The notes under the pieces were generated by a model that searched no databases, was not told where the DNA came from, and was given only the letters and a program-made list of their open reading frames with translations. From assembly GCF_001937195.1 (NCBI RefSeq), contig NZ_MSDO01000021.1, positions 1-64,000 of the forward strand: a stretch of 64,000 nt of DNA, written 5' to 3'. The stretch's first letter is position 1. Every line of letters begins with the position of its first letter. Shown here piece after piece: positions 43,345 through 52,008 of this stretch. A program made the position numbers and the translations under genes. Origin of the DNA: Salinicola socius. Lineage in GTDB: Bacteria > Pseudomonadota > Gammaproteobacteria > Pseudomonadales > Halomonadaceae.

Positions 43345-44274
43345 TCAGAACGACAGCAGCAACAGAATCAGCGGCGGTGACAGCAACGACAGCAGAAAGC
43401 CGCTGACGATGGCCAGAGGCACGCAGGTAATGCCACCGTACTGTTTGATCACCGGCAGGCTCACGTCCATCGATGTCGCGCCGGCGTAGCCGATCGCCAG
43501 CGGCATGGCGCGACGGACGAACAGCGGTACCAGCAGAAAGGCGAGCAGCTCGCGGGCCAGGTCGTTGAAGAACGCCGCGCCGCCGAGTACCGGGCCGAGC
43601 TGGTCGCCGATCAGGATGCCGGAGAGCGAATACCAGCCGAACCCGGCGGCCATCGCCATGCCCTGATTCCAGGGCAGTTGCAGCAACGGTGCGGCGATCA
43701 GCCCGGCCAGCATCGAACTCACGAATACCGTCATTGCGATCGCCAGCCCCAGTCGGTTGAGCAGAATCTGGCGCAGTCCGAGTCCGGAGTTGCGCAACTG
43801 ACAGCCGATCAGAAAGAGCAACGCATAGAGCGCCCAGGTCGCCAGCGTTTCCGCCACCGAGGCCAGGTGCCACCCCAGCAACTGGGCGCCCGCGCCGATG
43901 ATGACGCCGAGCAGCACCACGCCCGCCAGCTGCAATGAGCCCAGCATCGCCTGCAGCTTGCCGGCGGAAGCCGCATCGCTTTCGCCGTTCGCCAGCGGTT
44001 TGCGCCTTGCCAGCCGCTGGCGCGACAGCCACGCCAGCGCCAGCAGATTGATCGGCGAGATCACCAGAAACAGAATCAGCGCCGTGGATCCGATCCGGGA
44101 TAGCTGCCCGAGCAGATCTTCCAGGCCGCCAAGGCTCACGCCCATCAGCAGCAGGATCACGTAGACCGAGGCACTGACGCCGCGATCGATGGCCTGACGA
44201 ATCCCAGCCTGGCGAACGGGGATCAGATAGCCCACGATCAATGGCAGCAGTATCCACAACAATCCCAGCAGCAT
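43345..44274 (-). CDS. lysO: Lysine exporter LysO-like membrane protein (DUF340)
   Basis: The 309-residue product has about eight to nine hydrophobic helices. It resembles E. coli YbjE/LysO, an L-lysine exporter: LLWILLPLIVGYLIPV at the N-terminus, GFGWYSLSGILIGDQLGPVLGGAAFFNDLARELLAFL and IGYAGATSMDVSLPVIKQYGG in the second half. ATG 44274 has GGGAGAGG just upstream; an alternative Met at 44310 lacks it. Substrate assignment rests on homology only. It is downstream of gntR's promoter region and reads the same way. Confidence 0.8.
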   Translation of the reverse strand: MLLGLLWILLPLIVGYLIPVRQAGIRQAIDRGVSASVYVILLLMGVSLGGLEDLLGQLSRIGSTALILFLVISPINLLALAWLSRQRLARRKPLANGESDAASAGKLQAMLGSLQLAGVVLLGVIIGAGAQLLGWHLASVAETLATWALYALLFLIGCQLRNSGLGLRQILLNRLGLAIAMTVFVSSMLAGLIAAPLLQLPWNQGMAMAAGFGWYSLSGILIGDQLGPVLGGAAFFNDLARELLAFLLVPLFVRRAMPLAIGYAGATSMDVSLPVIKQYGGITCVPLAIVSGFLLSLLSPPLILLLLSF

Positions 44275-44322
44275 GACCTCTCCCGAAGCGGACCCATGAG
44301 TCACCGACAACGATGCGGCACG

Positions 44323-44354
44323 AAAAAAACGGACGCCGATGAATCGGCGCCCGT
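44323..44354 (-). terminator. Rho-independent terminator of the DUF3108 gene
   Basis: On the minus strand an 11-bp stem (44353-44343 with 44340-44330, one G-U pair) is followed by seven T residues (44329-44323). It separates the DUF3108 gene from lysO. Confidence 0.88.
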
Positions 44355-44409
44355 GATTGGCAATGAACTCTAGAGGATACGCGCTGAAGAAGGAAGAACG
44401 GCTGGCCGG

Positions 44410-45147
44410 TTATCCGTCGTTGGTGCTTGCCGGGGCTGCGCTGGATGGGGCTGCGCTGGATGGGGCGAGCGTCAGATCGGTGAGGGTCAGGTGGCTACGT
44501 TCCTCGTCGTCGCGCACGTAGCGCATCTTGAGCAGCAGGCCAGGGATTTCGCGGTGAAAGGTGAAATAGAGATGTCGGCCCTGTTTGTCGGGATCCCAGG
44601 CGTCCACGGTAACGCCCGGAAACGTGCCGGCGGGCGTCTCGATGTCGCCACGATCGATCACCCGGTAGTAGAGCATCTCCGTCTTGCCCTTGTGATTCTG
44701 GTAGTCGAGCTGGCAGGGAGAGACCTGTGCGCTGGCACACCGCGCGGATGGCGCCTTGCGAGAAAGCTCGAACAGCGCGGTCTGGCGGTCCGGTAGCGCC
44801 TGCAACTGGGACCGGTCCAGATGATAGTCGTCGCCGATTCCCACCAGCGAATAGGTGCTGGTGTAATCCAGCGCCTGGATGCGATCGCCGTCCAGCCGGA
44901 ACTGGCCGCGTTCCTCGCCGCTGGCGACCTTGATGCTGGCCCGCATGTCGCTCTCCCACACATCGCCGGAATGCGAGACATCGCCCTGACGCGACAGAGC
45001 ATGAGTGATCGTCGCATCCGGCCAGCCGCTGATATCGAGCTGGTAATGGGCGGTGAACGGCGTCGGCGCGGCCAGTGCCAGACTAGCCCAGCAGGCCAAG
45101 GCCAGTGCGGCGGTTGCCTTGAAGACCGAGCGATAGTTGAGTGACAT
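44410..45147 (-). CDS. DUF3108-type exported protein
   Basis: The 245-residue product has a signal peptide (KATAALALACWASLALA, cleavage before APTPF). The mature part, from FTAHYQLDISGWPDATITHAL to YYRVIDRGDIETPAGTFPGVTVD, matches the DUF3108 pattern of periplasmic proteins with no proven role. The C-terminal tail carries a duplicated Ser-Ala-Ala-Pro segment encoded by two copies of a 15-bp repeat (44431-44464). It is transcribed alone from about 45150 to the terminator at 44323. Confidence 0.82.
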   Translation of the reverse strand: MSLNYRSVFKATAALALACWASLALAAPTPFTAHYQLDISGWPDATITHALSRQGDVSHSGDVWESDMRASIKVASGEERGQFRLDGDRIQALDYTSTYSLVGIGDDYHLDRSQLQALPDRQTALFELSRKAPSARCASAQVSPCQLDYQNHKGKTEMLYYRVIDRGDIETPAGTFPGVTVDAWDPDKQGRHLYFTFHREIPGLLLKMRYVRDDEERSHLTLTDLTLAPSSAAPSSAAPASTNDG

Positions 45148-45350
45148 GATTTCCCTTGCAGCCTATTTCAGTGGAGCGGTTGTCGCACGTTCAGTCGAGT
45201 GAGACATAAGACGCCGAATTGCTGACGGTGTTCCCAAGGGACCATTCGTGGACCCCATCTCAATATGCCGCCGGAGACCGGGGGGCCGGCCAACGCTATC
45301 GGTACGGTGCCCGCACAGATACGGCCAGGACGGCAGGGCGCAGGAACGAC

Positions 45351-45372
45351 AACGGGGCCCGAAGGCCCCGTT
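45351..45372 (-). terminator. Hairpin terminator after gcd
   Basis: AACGGGGCC (45351-45359) pairs perfectly with GGCCCCGTT (45364-45372). On the minus strand the loop reads TTCG, the very stable UUCG tetraloop. It lies 27 bp after the gcd stop. No T tract follows. The remaining 45148-45350 gap holds no credible gene. Confidence 0.75.
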
Positions 45373-45398
45373 GATCAGTCGTGGCAGACGCTTCGACG

Positions 45399-47831
45399 TC
45401 AGTCGTTATCCGGCAGGGCATAGGCGATCACGTAGTCGCCGCGATCCGGTGACTGGCGAGCGCCACCTGCCGAGATCAGGATGTACTGCTTGCCCGTCTC
45501 CGGTGACACGTAGGAGATCGGCGTGCCCTGGCTGCCGACCGGCAGGCGAGCCTTCCACACTTCTTCTCCGGTTGCCGAGTCGAAGGCGCGCAGCCAGTAG
45601 TCCTGGGTCGCGGCGAAGAATGTCAGGCCACCTTGCGTCGTCAGCGAGCCGCCAATGGTCGGCATGCCGACCGGCATCGGCATGCGCAGTTTGGTGCCGA
45701 ACATTACCGTGTCCTGAATCGTGCCCAGCGGGACTTCCCAGTTGACCTTCTGCGTCTTCATGTCGATCGCGGTCAGGCTGCCGAACGGCGGCTCCTGACA
45801 GGGAATGCCGAGCGGCGACAGGAAGCGGTCCTTGACCACCGAGTAGGGTGTGCCCTTGAGCGGCACCGCACCCATGGCAGCGTTGACCGCTTCGCCACCC
45901 TCGGAGGCGGCGGCGTCCTTGTCCTGCGGTTCCATGTGGACCCACAAGCCCAGGCGCATGTCATTGACGTAGAGCGTCTGGGAGGTCGGATCGTAGGAGA
46001 ATCCGCCCCAGTTCAAGCCACCCAGCGAGCCCGGATAGGAGAGCGAGTAGTCGGTGTCCGGTGCGGTGAACAGTCCGTCGTAGCGATAGCCCTTGAAGAT
46101 GTAGCGGCACATCAGCTGATCGAACGGGGTGGCGCCCCACATATCCGCTTCTTTCAGGTGCTCGGCGCCGATCTGCGGCATGCCGACGGAGACCGGCTGG
46201 GTCGGAGAGTACTTTTCGTTGGGGATATTCGCGGGCTTGACCTTCTTCTCGACGACATCGGTCAGTGGCTTGCCGGTCAACCGATCCAGCACGAAGATCT
46301 GGCCGACCTTGCTGCCAAAAGTGAGCGCCGGGGTGCTCGATCCACCCGGATTGGGGAAATCGATCAACGTCGGTTGCATTGGCACGTCGTAATCCCACAG
46401 ATCGTGGTGGACCGTCTGGTAGTGCCACTTCTCTTCGCCAGTGGTGGCGTCGAGCGCCAGCATGGTCGCTCCATACTTCTCGTCTTCCGGCGTGCGTTCC
46501 GGACCCCAAAGATCGATGGCGGCGCCACCTACCGGCATGAAGAGGATATTGGAAGCCGGGTCGTAGGTCATCGGCGCCCAGACGTTCGGCGTCGAGCGCA
46601 CATAGTTGTCACCGGGGGCCGGCGCTTCCCGATCTTGCGGATTGCCGGGATCGAACGCCCAACGCATCTCGCCGGTGATGACATCGAAACCGCGCATCAC
46701 GCCGCCGGGCATGTCGAGGGCGACGTTGTCGGCCACGCGGCCGCCGACGGCGACGGTGGTGCCCGCTACCGTTGGCGGCGAGGTCAGGGAATAGAGCGGT
46801 GCCTTGGCGTCGCCCAGACCGGCCTTGAGATCGATACGACCGTTGTCGCCGAAGCTCTGGCACAGCTCACCGGTTTCAGCATCCAGGGCGACCAGAACGG
46901 CGTCGATGGTATTCATGAAGATGCGGCGGCGACAGGCCGTGGCATCGGCGGCGAGGGACGGCTGTGGAACCGGCGAGGCATCGCCCAACGTCGGCTGCTG
47001 GACCGGCTTGTCGGCATCGAAATAGGCCAGTCCGCGGCAGCGCACCCAGGTCTTGGTGTCGGTGGGAAACTCATGACGCCATTTCTCTTCGCCAGTATCC
47101 GCATCGACCGAAATCACGGTGTTGGACGGCGTGCAGAGGTAGACGGAATCGCCGACCTGCAGCGGCGTTTGCTGATCCTCGAAGCCCGCCCCGGTGGGGC
47201 TAAGCGGTGTGTCGCCGGTGTGAAAGGTCCAGGCGATCTCGAGGGAGTCGACGTTGTCTCGGTTGATCTGATCGAGCGCGGCAAAACGCCCGCCGCTGCC
47301 GTCCGAGCTGTAGTGATCCCAGTCCACCTGACGAGTGGCATCGGTAACCGGGGTCTCGCCGGTGGCGGCGACGCTATTGTGGATGCCATGGGGCTGGAAC
47401 ATGCCCCAGATCATGCCGACGATCGCGATCAGTGCGACCGCGGCAGCGCCAAGGCTGATGCCTTTGTTGGCCTGCAGGCCGGCTCGCTTCAGGATCAGCG
47501 GTTGAATCAGCAGCAGCAGGAACAGAGCGCACAGGAAAGTGAAGATGCGCGCGTGCAGCGCCCAGAAATCCAGCCCCGCCTCCCACAACGCCCAGATGAC
47601 CGTGGCGATGAAGGCAAGCAGGTAGATGGCCAGCGCCTTGGTGCCACCGCGAACGATTTCGATGCCCGTGGCGGCTAGCGCCAGACCCATCAGCAGGTAA
47701 TACCAGCTGCCACCGCGACCGATCAGCATGCCCCCGCCGATCGCAAGCCCCAGTCCCAGTATGGTGAAGATCGCGCCGACCAAGATCAGCAAGGCGCTGA
47801 CCGGCCGTGATACCCCGTTTTTTCGACTCAT
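45399..47831 (-). CDS. gcd: Membrane-bound PQQ-dependent glucose dehydrogenase
   Basis: Oxidises glucose to gluconolactone in the periplasm and passes electrons to ubiquinone. The 810-residue product has five N-terminal helices (about 10-145), then an eight-bladed quinoprotein propeller with VDWDHYSSDGSGGRFAAL, DQQTPLQVGDSVYLCTPSNTV, HHDLWDYDVPMQPTLIDFP and LNWGGFSYDPTSQTLYVNDM. The cofactor PQQ must be supplied by genes elsewhere. With gntP and gntK it completes a direct oxidative route from glucose to 6-phosphogluconate. Confidence 0.96.
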   Translation of the reverse strand: MSRKNGVSRPVSALLILVGAIFTILGLGLAIGGGMLIGRGGSWYYLLMGLALAATGIEIVRGGTKALAIYLLAFIATVIWALWEAGLDFWALHARIFTFLCALFLLLLIQPLILKRAGLQANKGISLGAAAVALIAIVGMIWGMFQPHGIHNSVAATGETPVTDATRQVDWDHYSSDGSGGRFAALDQINRDNVDSLEIAWTFHTGDTPLSPTGAGFEDQQTPLQVGDSVYLCTPSNTVISVDADTGEEKWRHEFPTDTKTWVRCRGLAYFDADKPVQQPTLGDASPVPQPSLAADATACRRRIFMNTIDAVLVALDAETGELCQSFGDNGRIDLKAGLGDAKAPLYSLTSPPTVAGTTVAVGGRVADNVALDMPGGVMRGFDVITGEMRWAFDPGNPQDREAPAPGDNYVRSTPNVWAPMTYDPASNILFMPVGGAAIDLWGPERTPEDEKYGATMLALDATTGEEKWHYQTVHHDLWDYDVPMQPTLIDFPNPGGSSTPALTFGSKVGQIFVLDRLTGKPLTDVVEKKVKPANIPNEKYSPTQPVSVGMPQIGAEHLKEADMWGATPFDQLMCRYIFKGYRYDGLFTAPDTDYSLSYPGSLGGLNWGGFSYDPTSQTLYVNDMRLGLWVHMEPQDKDAAASEGGEAVNAAMGAVPLKGTPYSVVKDRFLSPLGIPCQEPPFGSLTAIDMKTQKVNWEVPLGTIQDTVMFGTKLRMPMPVGMPTIGGSLTTQGGLTFFAATQDYWLRAFDSATGEEVWKARLPVGSQGTPISYVSPETGKQYILISAGGARQSPDRGDYVIAYALPDND

Positions 47832-47929
47832 CCCTCGAACCCCTGTGTAATAAGCGTCGCGATTCTACCCAAGACTATAGTCATAAGCCAACTTGTTAGC
47901 ATGCTACTGTTATGGTTCCGAGTCTGGCC

Positions 47930-48871
47930 TCAATATCCCGCCTCGGGGTCGATGGTCTCGACCACCTTGCCCTTCGACATCGCATCCAGCGCGTCGGCGA
48001 CCTGGTCGGCGGCAGCGCCGATCGGGGTCGGTCCGGCCATGTGCGGGGTGATCAGGATGCGTGGGTGGTGCCATAGCGGGCTGTCTGTCGGCAACGGCTC
48101 GTGGGGAAAGGCGTCCAGCAGGGTGCCGCGCAGACGACCTTCGGATGCACCATCGCGCTCTCCACAACCCAAGGCTTCGAGCAGGGCGGGCTCGTCGATC
48201 AGGGTGCCGCGACCCGGGTTGATCAGGCTGGCGCCATCGGGGAGCTTGGCCAGGTTGTCGCGATTGATGATGTGGCGCGTGGCCGGCGTGTCCGGCAGCA
48301 GCGTGATCAGCGTCTTGACCTGGCGCAGCAGCGTGTCGAGCCCGTCATCGCCGTGATGGCAGGTGAGTCCGTCGATCTGCTTGGGCGAGCGGCTCCAGCC
48401 GTGGACCGGGTATCCGTCGGCGGCGAGCATCTGCGCCACGCGGGTGCCGATGGCGCCGAGCCCCAGCACGCCGATCGACCAGTCGGGCTTGTCGACGACC
48501 GGTACCTCGCGCCATTCGCTCGTCGCCTGCTGACGCCGGTAGCGGTCGAAGTCGCGCTGGAAATGCAGCACGCCGTAGCGAACGTAGTCGCCGATCAGCT
48601 CGCCCATGCCGGCGTCGCGCAGCTTGACGATGGGGAGCTCGCGGGGCAGCGACGGGTTCTGCAACAAGGCATCCACCCCGGCACCCAGATTGACGATGCC
48701 TCTGAGCGCCGTCTGTTCATCGAACACCGAGGCCGGCGGCTTCCAGGCGACCAGGTAATCGACCTGCGGGTTGCCGCTATCCATCGCGACGATAATTTCG
48801 GCGTTCGGCAGACGTTCGAGCAGGATATTGCGCCATTGTTCGGCGTCGTTGTGATAGATCAGAACTCGCAT
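47930..48871 (-). CDS. ghrA: Glyoxylate/hydroxypyruvate reductase A-type 2-hydroxyacid dehydrogenase
   Basis: NAD(P)H-dependent reduction of glyoxylate or hydroxypyruvate. The 313-residue D-2-hydroxyacid dehydrogenase has the Rossmann loop GVLGLGAIGTRVAQML near 140-155, the catalytic Arg/Glu region (LLPDTPATRHIINRDNL, INPGRGTLIDEPALLEAL) and catalytic His in ILITPHMAGPTPIG. The N-terminal MRVLIYHNDAEQWRNILLERLP is GhrA-like. It lies between gcd and enuR with its own reading direction; no link to ectoine use is evident. Confidence 0.88.
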   Translation of the reverse strand: MRVLIYHNDAEQWRNILLERLPNAEIIVAMDSGNPQVDYLVAWKPPASVFDEQTALRGIVNLGAGVDALLQNPSLPRELPIVKLRDAGMGELIGDYVRYGVLHFQRDFDRYRRQQATSEWREVPVVDKPDWSIGVLGLGAIGTRVAQMLAADGYPVHGWSRSPKQIDGLTCHHGDDGLDTLLRQVKTLITLLPDTPATRHIINRDNLAKLPDGASLINPGRGTLIDEPALLEALGCGERDGASEGRLRGTLLDAFPHEPLPTDSPLWHHPRILITPHMAGPTPIGAAADQVADALDAMSKGKVVETIDPEAGY

Positions 48872-48991
48872 CTGGGCTCCGTCCTCGTTGTCGTGTTGGA
48901 GCCCGTTATCATCGCAGGTTACGCACGGCGAAAGAAATTGCCGCGCATCGCTTGTCTGTTCCGCGACCGCGAATCAGGATGTCCCGTCGCT

Positions 48992-50398
48992 TCAGTACGC
49001 GATTTCCAGCATCGGCGGTGGCGCCTCGCCCAGCAACTGGCTCAACACGTCCAGGCCGCTGGCCAGGCGTGCCAGATCCGGTTCGGCCCCCAGGCTGATG
49101 CGCACGCGGCGCGGCATGGCGGACTGCTCGACCAGAAACGGCTGGGCCGTGGTGATGGCAACGCCTTCCTGGCGCGCCTGCTGCTGCAGCTCCTCGGCAC
49201 GCCACGGCTCGGGAAGCGCCAGCCAGACATGCAGGCTGCTGGGGCGCGATTCGATGGCATGCCCCGCCAGCTTGCGTGCCGCCAGCGACTGGCGCTCCGC
49301 CAGCAGTTGGCGCTGTTCGTGGGCGAGCGTATCGACCATGCCGCTGGCCAGCCAGTAATCCGCCAGTTCGAAAATCAGCGGGGTCGCCATCCAGCTGGTG
49401 GCCCGCAGGCGCGGCAGGGTGTGATGCATCTGCCCGCGGGGGACACTGAGATAGCCGGCGCGCAGCCCGGGCACGGTCGACTTGGTCAGACTGGTGACGT
49501 GGAAGCTCTGCTGGGGGAGACGAGCGGTCAACGGGATCAGACCCGCCGGCTCCAGCAGTGCATGGACATCGTCCTCGATCAGCCAGACATCATGACGCAG
49601 CAGAATCTCGGCTACGGCGTCGCGACGGGCGTTTTCCATGGTCGCGCCGGTGGGATTGAGCTGGGTCGGCGTCAGGCAGACGGCGCGAGGGCGGAATTTC
49701 ACGATGGCCGCCTCCAGCGCCTCGGGGATGACGCCCTGCTCGTCGATCGCCACGCCGTGGAGCTGGAAGCCTAGCGTGCGCGCCAGCGCGATCAGCCCGT
49801 GGTCGGTCAACGTCTCCGTCAGCACGATGTCGCCATGCTGGACAACCGTGGCGATGGCCAGCATCAGGCCATGGGCGGCGCCGTTGCAGAGCAGCCGGTC
49901 ATCGGTTTCGCCGGGGACACCCAGGCGCTCTTTCAACCAGGCGTTGGCGCGTTCGCGCTGATGCTGCAGCCCGGCGATCGGACGGCAGGCGCCAATGACA
50001 TCGGCGTGGGCGGACTTGGCGAGCTCCGCCAGGGCGTCGCGAAAGCGCCGATGATGAGAAGGCGGACAGACAGTGTGGGCGATCGACAGATCGATCGGCG
50101 CGGCGTCGGTGACGGCCGCCGGCGCGCGCAGGTACTCGTTCTCGGAGTCGCCCTCGGCATCGCGAATCCAGGTACCGCTGCCGACACGGGCCTGAACGAG
50201 GCCGCTCTTCTCGGCCTGTTCGTAGGCGCGGGAAACCGTCTGCACGCTGACGCCGAGCGTCTCCGCGAGCTCGCGATGGGTCGGCAGGCGCATGCCGGGA
50301 GCGAGCACCCCGTGGCGGACCGCTTCGGCGAGTGCGCGGGCGATGGAAAGATATTTGGGGCCGTGCCCGCCGAGGAAGGGCGTCAGGTCGATTGTCAT
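48992..50398 (-). CDS. enuR: MocR/GntR-type PLP-dependent regulator EnuR of ectoine catabolism
   Basis: The 468-residue product joins a winged HTH (ALAEAVRHGVLAPGMRLPTHRELAETLGVSVQTVSRAYEQ, residues 22-61; the motif is split here as positions) to a fold-type I aminotransferase-like domain. The PLP lysine lies in TSLTKSTVPGLRAGYL near 304. In Ruegeria pomeroyi EnuR represses ectoine genes and is relieved by N-alpha-acetyl-diaminobutyrate and diaminobutyrate, the products of DoeA and DoeB. Its divergent position next to doeA supports the same role. Two inverted repeats lie in the shared 196-bp gap. Confidence 0.88.
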   Translation of the reverse strand: MTIDLTPFLGGHGPKYLSIARALAEAVRHGVLAPGMRLPTHRELAETLGVSVQTVSRAYEQAEKSGLVQARVGSGTWIRDAEGDSENEYLRAPAAVTDAAPIDLSIAHTVCPPSHHRRFRDALAELAKSAHADVIGACRPIAGLQHQRERANAWLKERLGVPGETDDRLLCNGAAHGLMLAIATVVQHGDIVLTETLTDHGLIALARTLGFQLHGVAIDEQGVIPEALEAAIVKFRPRAVCLTPTQLNPTGATMENARRDAVAEILLRHDVWLIEDDVHALLEPAGLIPLTARLPQQSFHVTSLTKSTVPGLRAGYLSVPRGQMHHTLPRLRATSWMATPLIFELADYWLASGMVDTLAHEQRQLLAERQSLAARKLAGHAIESRPSSLHVWLALPEPWRAEELQQQARQEGVAITTAQPFLVEQSAMPRRVRISLGAEPDLARLASGLDVLSQLLGEAPPPMLEIAY

Positions 50399-50413
50399 GA
50401 TGCAATAAAGCCT

Positions 50414-50451
50414 TTGACGGCACGCTGAGCGACGATGCTACTATCATCGTC
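50414..50451 (+). promoter_or_regulatory. Candidate doeA promoter with overlapping palindrome
   Basis: TTGACG (50414-50419) may be a -35, and TACTAT (50439-50444) a -10 at a long 19-bp spacing. The -10 sits inside a palindrome GACGATG-CTACTAT-CATCGTC (50431-50451), so a protein bound there would block the polymerase. Confidence 0.4.
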
Positions 50452-50466
50452 GATGCATTGACCGAT

Positions 50467-50503
50467 AATTGTCATGAATAATGGTAAGTAAATCATGACA
50501 ATT
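50467..50503. promoter_or_regulatory. Perfect 11-bp inverted repeat between enuR and doeA
   Basis: AATTGTCATGA (50467-50477) and TCATGACAATT (50493-50503) are exact reverse complements separated by 15 bp, with half-site centres 26 bp apart. The spacing suits a dimer or tetramer on one DNA face. EnuR or DoeX is the likely ligand. The region is AT-rich compared with its surroundings. Confidence 0.6.
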
Positions 50504-50594
50504 TCACACCCGGTCGGCAAGCGGCAGGACACTCGGCTCGATCCCCTCGACTGCCGATGTCCCTACAATTCGGTCCCGTTAGTCGAGTGGCGCC

Positions 50595-51794
50595 ATGTTT
50601 CAGGTTTCTTTACCTTTCTCGCGTGAAGAGTACGCCAGCCGTTTGCACAAAGTGCGCGTATCCATGGCGAGCCGGGGAATTGATGTTCTCGTTGTCAGCG
50701 ACCCTTCCAACATGGGCTGGCTGACGGGTTATGACGGCTGGTCGTTCTACGTGCATCAGTGTGTGCTGGTGGGCCTGGAGGGCGAGCCTGTCTGGTATGG
50801 GCGGCGACAGGATGCCAATGGCGCCTGGCGCACCTGCTGGATGGACGCCGAGCGCGTGCGCTACTACCCGGACTACTACGTCCAGAATCCGGACATGCAT
50901 CCGATGGAGTATCTGGCCCAGTCGGTGCTGCCGGAATATGGCTGGCATACCGGTAACGTCGGGCTGGAGATGGACAACTACTACTTCTCGGGCAAGGCCT
51001 ATACCAGCCTGCTCAAGGAGTTGCCGCACGCGCAATTGATCGACGCCACGGCGCTGGTCAACTGGTGCCGGGCGATCAAGTCGCCCCAGGAGATCGCCTA
51101 CATGCGCACGGCGGCGAGAATCGTCGAGTGCATGCACACCCGGATCATCGAGATGATCGAGCCTGGCCTGGCCAAGAGCAAGCTGGTATCCGAGATCTAT
51201 CGGGTCGGCACCGAAGGCTGGACCGACGAGCACGGCAAGGTCCACGGTGGCGACTATCCCGCCATCGTGCCGTTGCTGCCGACCGGCAGCGACGCCGCCG
51301 CCCCCCACCTGACCTGGGACGACACCCCGTTTCGCAAGGGCGAGGGGACGTTCTTCGAGATCGCCGGCTGCTACAAGCGCTACCACGCGCCGCTGTCGCG
51401 GACCGTTTTTCTGGGCAAGCCACCGCAGGACTTCATTCGCGGCGAATCAGCCCTGCTCGAGGGTATCGACAACGGTCTGGCGGTGGCCAAGCCCGGCAAT
51501 CGCTGTGCCGATATCGCACTGGCGCTGGGCGCGGCGATGGACAAGTACGGCTTCGATCGGGGCGGCGCGCGCTGTGGCTATCCGATCGGGATCAGCTACC
51601 CGCCGGACTGGGGCGAGCGCACCATGAGCCTGCGTCCTTCCGACGAGACGATTCTCGAGCCCGGCATGACCTTCCATTTCATGCCTGGCATGTGGATGGA
51701 CGATTGGGGCCTGGAGATCACCGAAAGCATCCTGATCACCGAGAACGGTGCCGAACCGTTGTGCCATTTTCCGCGCCAGCTGTTCGTCAAGTAA
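50595..51794 (+). CDS. doeA: Ectoine hydrolase DoeA
   Basis: Opens the ectoine ring to N-acetyl-L-2,4-diaminobutyrate, the first step of ectoine catabolism. The 399-residue product has a creatinase/prolidase (M24-like) fold: an N-terminal domain (YASRLHKVRVSMASRGIDVL, DPSNMGWLTGYDGWSFYVHQ) and a C-terminal pita-bread domain (AIKSPQEIAYMRTAARIVECM, FFEIAGCYKRYHAPLSRTVFLG, ISYPPDWGERTMSLRPSDET). The start has only a weak ribosome-binding site. It is divergent from enuR and followed by a 13-bp tandem array and doeB. Confidence 0.95.
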   Translation: MFQVSLPFSREEYASRLHKVRVSMASRGIDVLVVSDPSNMGWLTGYDGWSFYVHQCVLVGLEGEPVWYGRRQDANGAWRTCWMDAERVRYYPDYYVQNPDMHPMEYLAQSVLPEYGWHTGNVGLEMDNYYFSGKAYTSLLKELPHAQLIDATALVNWCRAIKSPQEIAYMRTAARIVECMHTRIIEMIEPGLAKSKLVSEIYRVGTEGWTDEHGKVHGGDYPAIVPLLPTGSDAAAPHLTWDDTPFRKGEGTFFEIAGCYKRYHAPLSRTVFLGKPPQDFIRGESALLEGIDNGLAVAKPGNRCADIALALGAAMDKYGFDRGGARCGYPIGISYPPDWGERTMSLRPSDETILEPGMTFHFMPGMWMDDWGLEITESILITENGAEPLCHFPRQLFVK

Positions 51795-51806
51795 GCCGCG
51801 TCAGCT

Positions 51807-51854
51807 GTTCGTCAACTATGTTCGTCAACTATGTTCGTCAACTATGTTCGTCAA
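51807..51854. repeat. 13-bp tandem repeat in the doeA-doeB gap
   Basis: GTTCGTCAACTAT occurs three times in tandem (51807, 51820, 51833), followed by a partial fourth copy to 51854. The core GTTCGTCAA also ends doeA (51782-51790), and CAGCTGTTCGTCAA occurs at both 51777-51790 and 51802-51815. The array therefore looks like a slippage product of the doeA 3' end. It holds no gene. Confidence 0.88.
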
Positions 51855-52008
51855 ACAAGAGTGTGCCGGTCGTTGGTGGGATGAGGCCGAATAGCGAGTC
51901 TGAGGCCCGCCGCGATTCCGGCTCGCCCGGCTGTTTTGCTATCTTTCAATGACGCGCCTGTTAGCGATCCGCTGCGGCGCGTCATCCGTTTCATTGAGGA
52001 GAGTTCGC

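Noticed and set aside
45633-47678. 681-codon plus-strand frame opposite gcd
   Set aside because: Antisense shadow of a well-supported quinoprotein gene.
48101-49774. 557-codon plus-strand frame across ghrA and enuR
   Set aside because: It crosses two convincing minus-strand genes and their spacer, with no start signal and no product I recognise.
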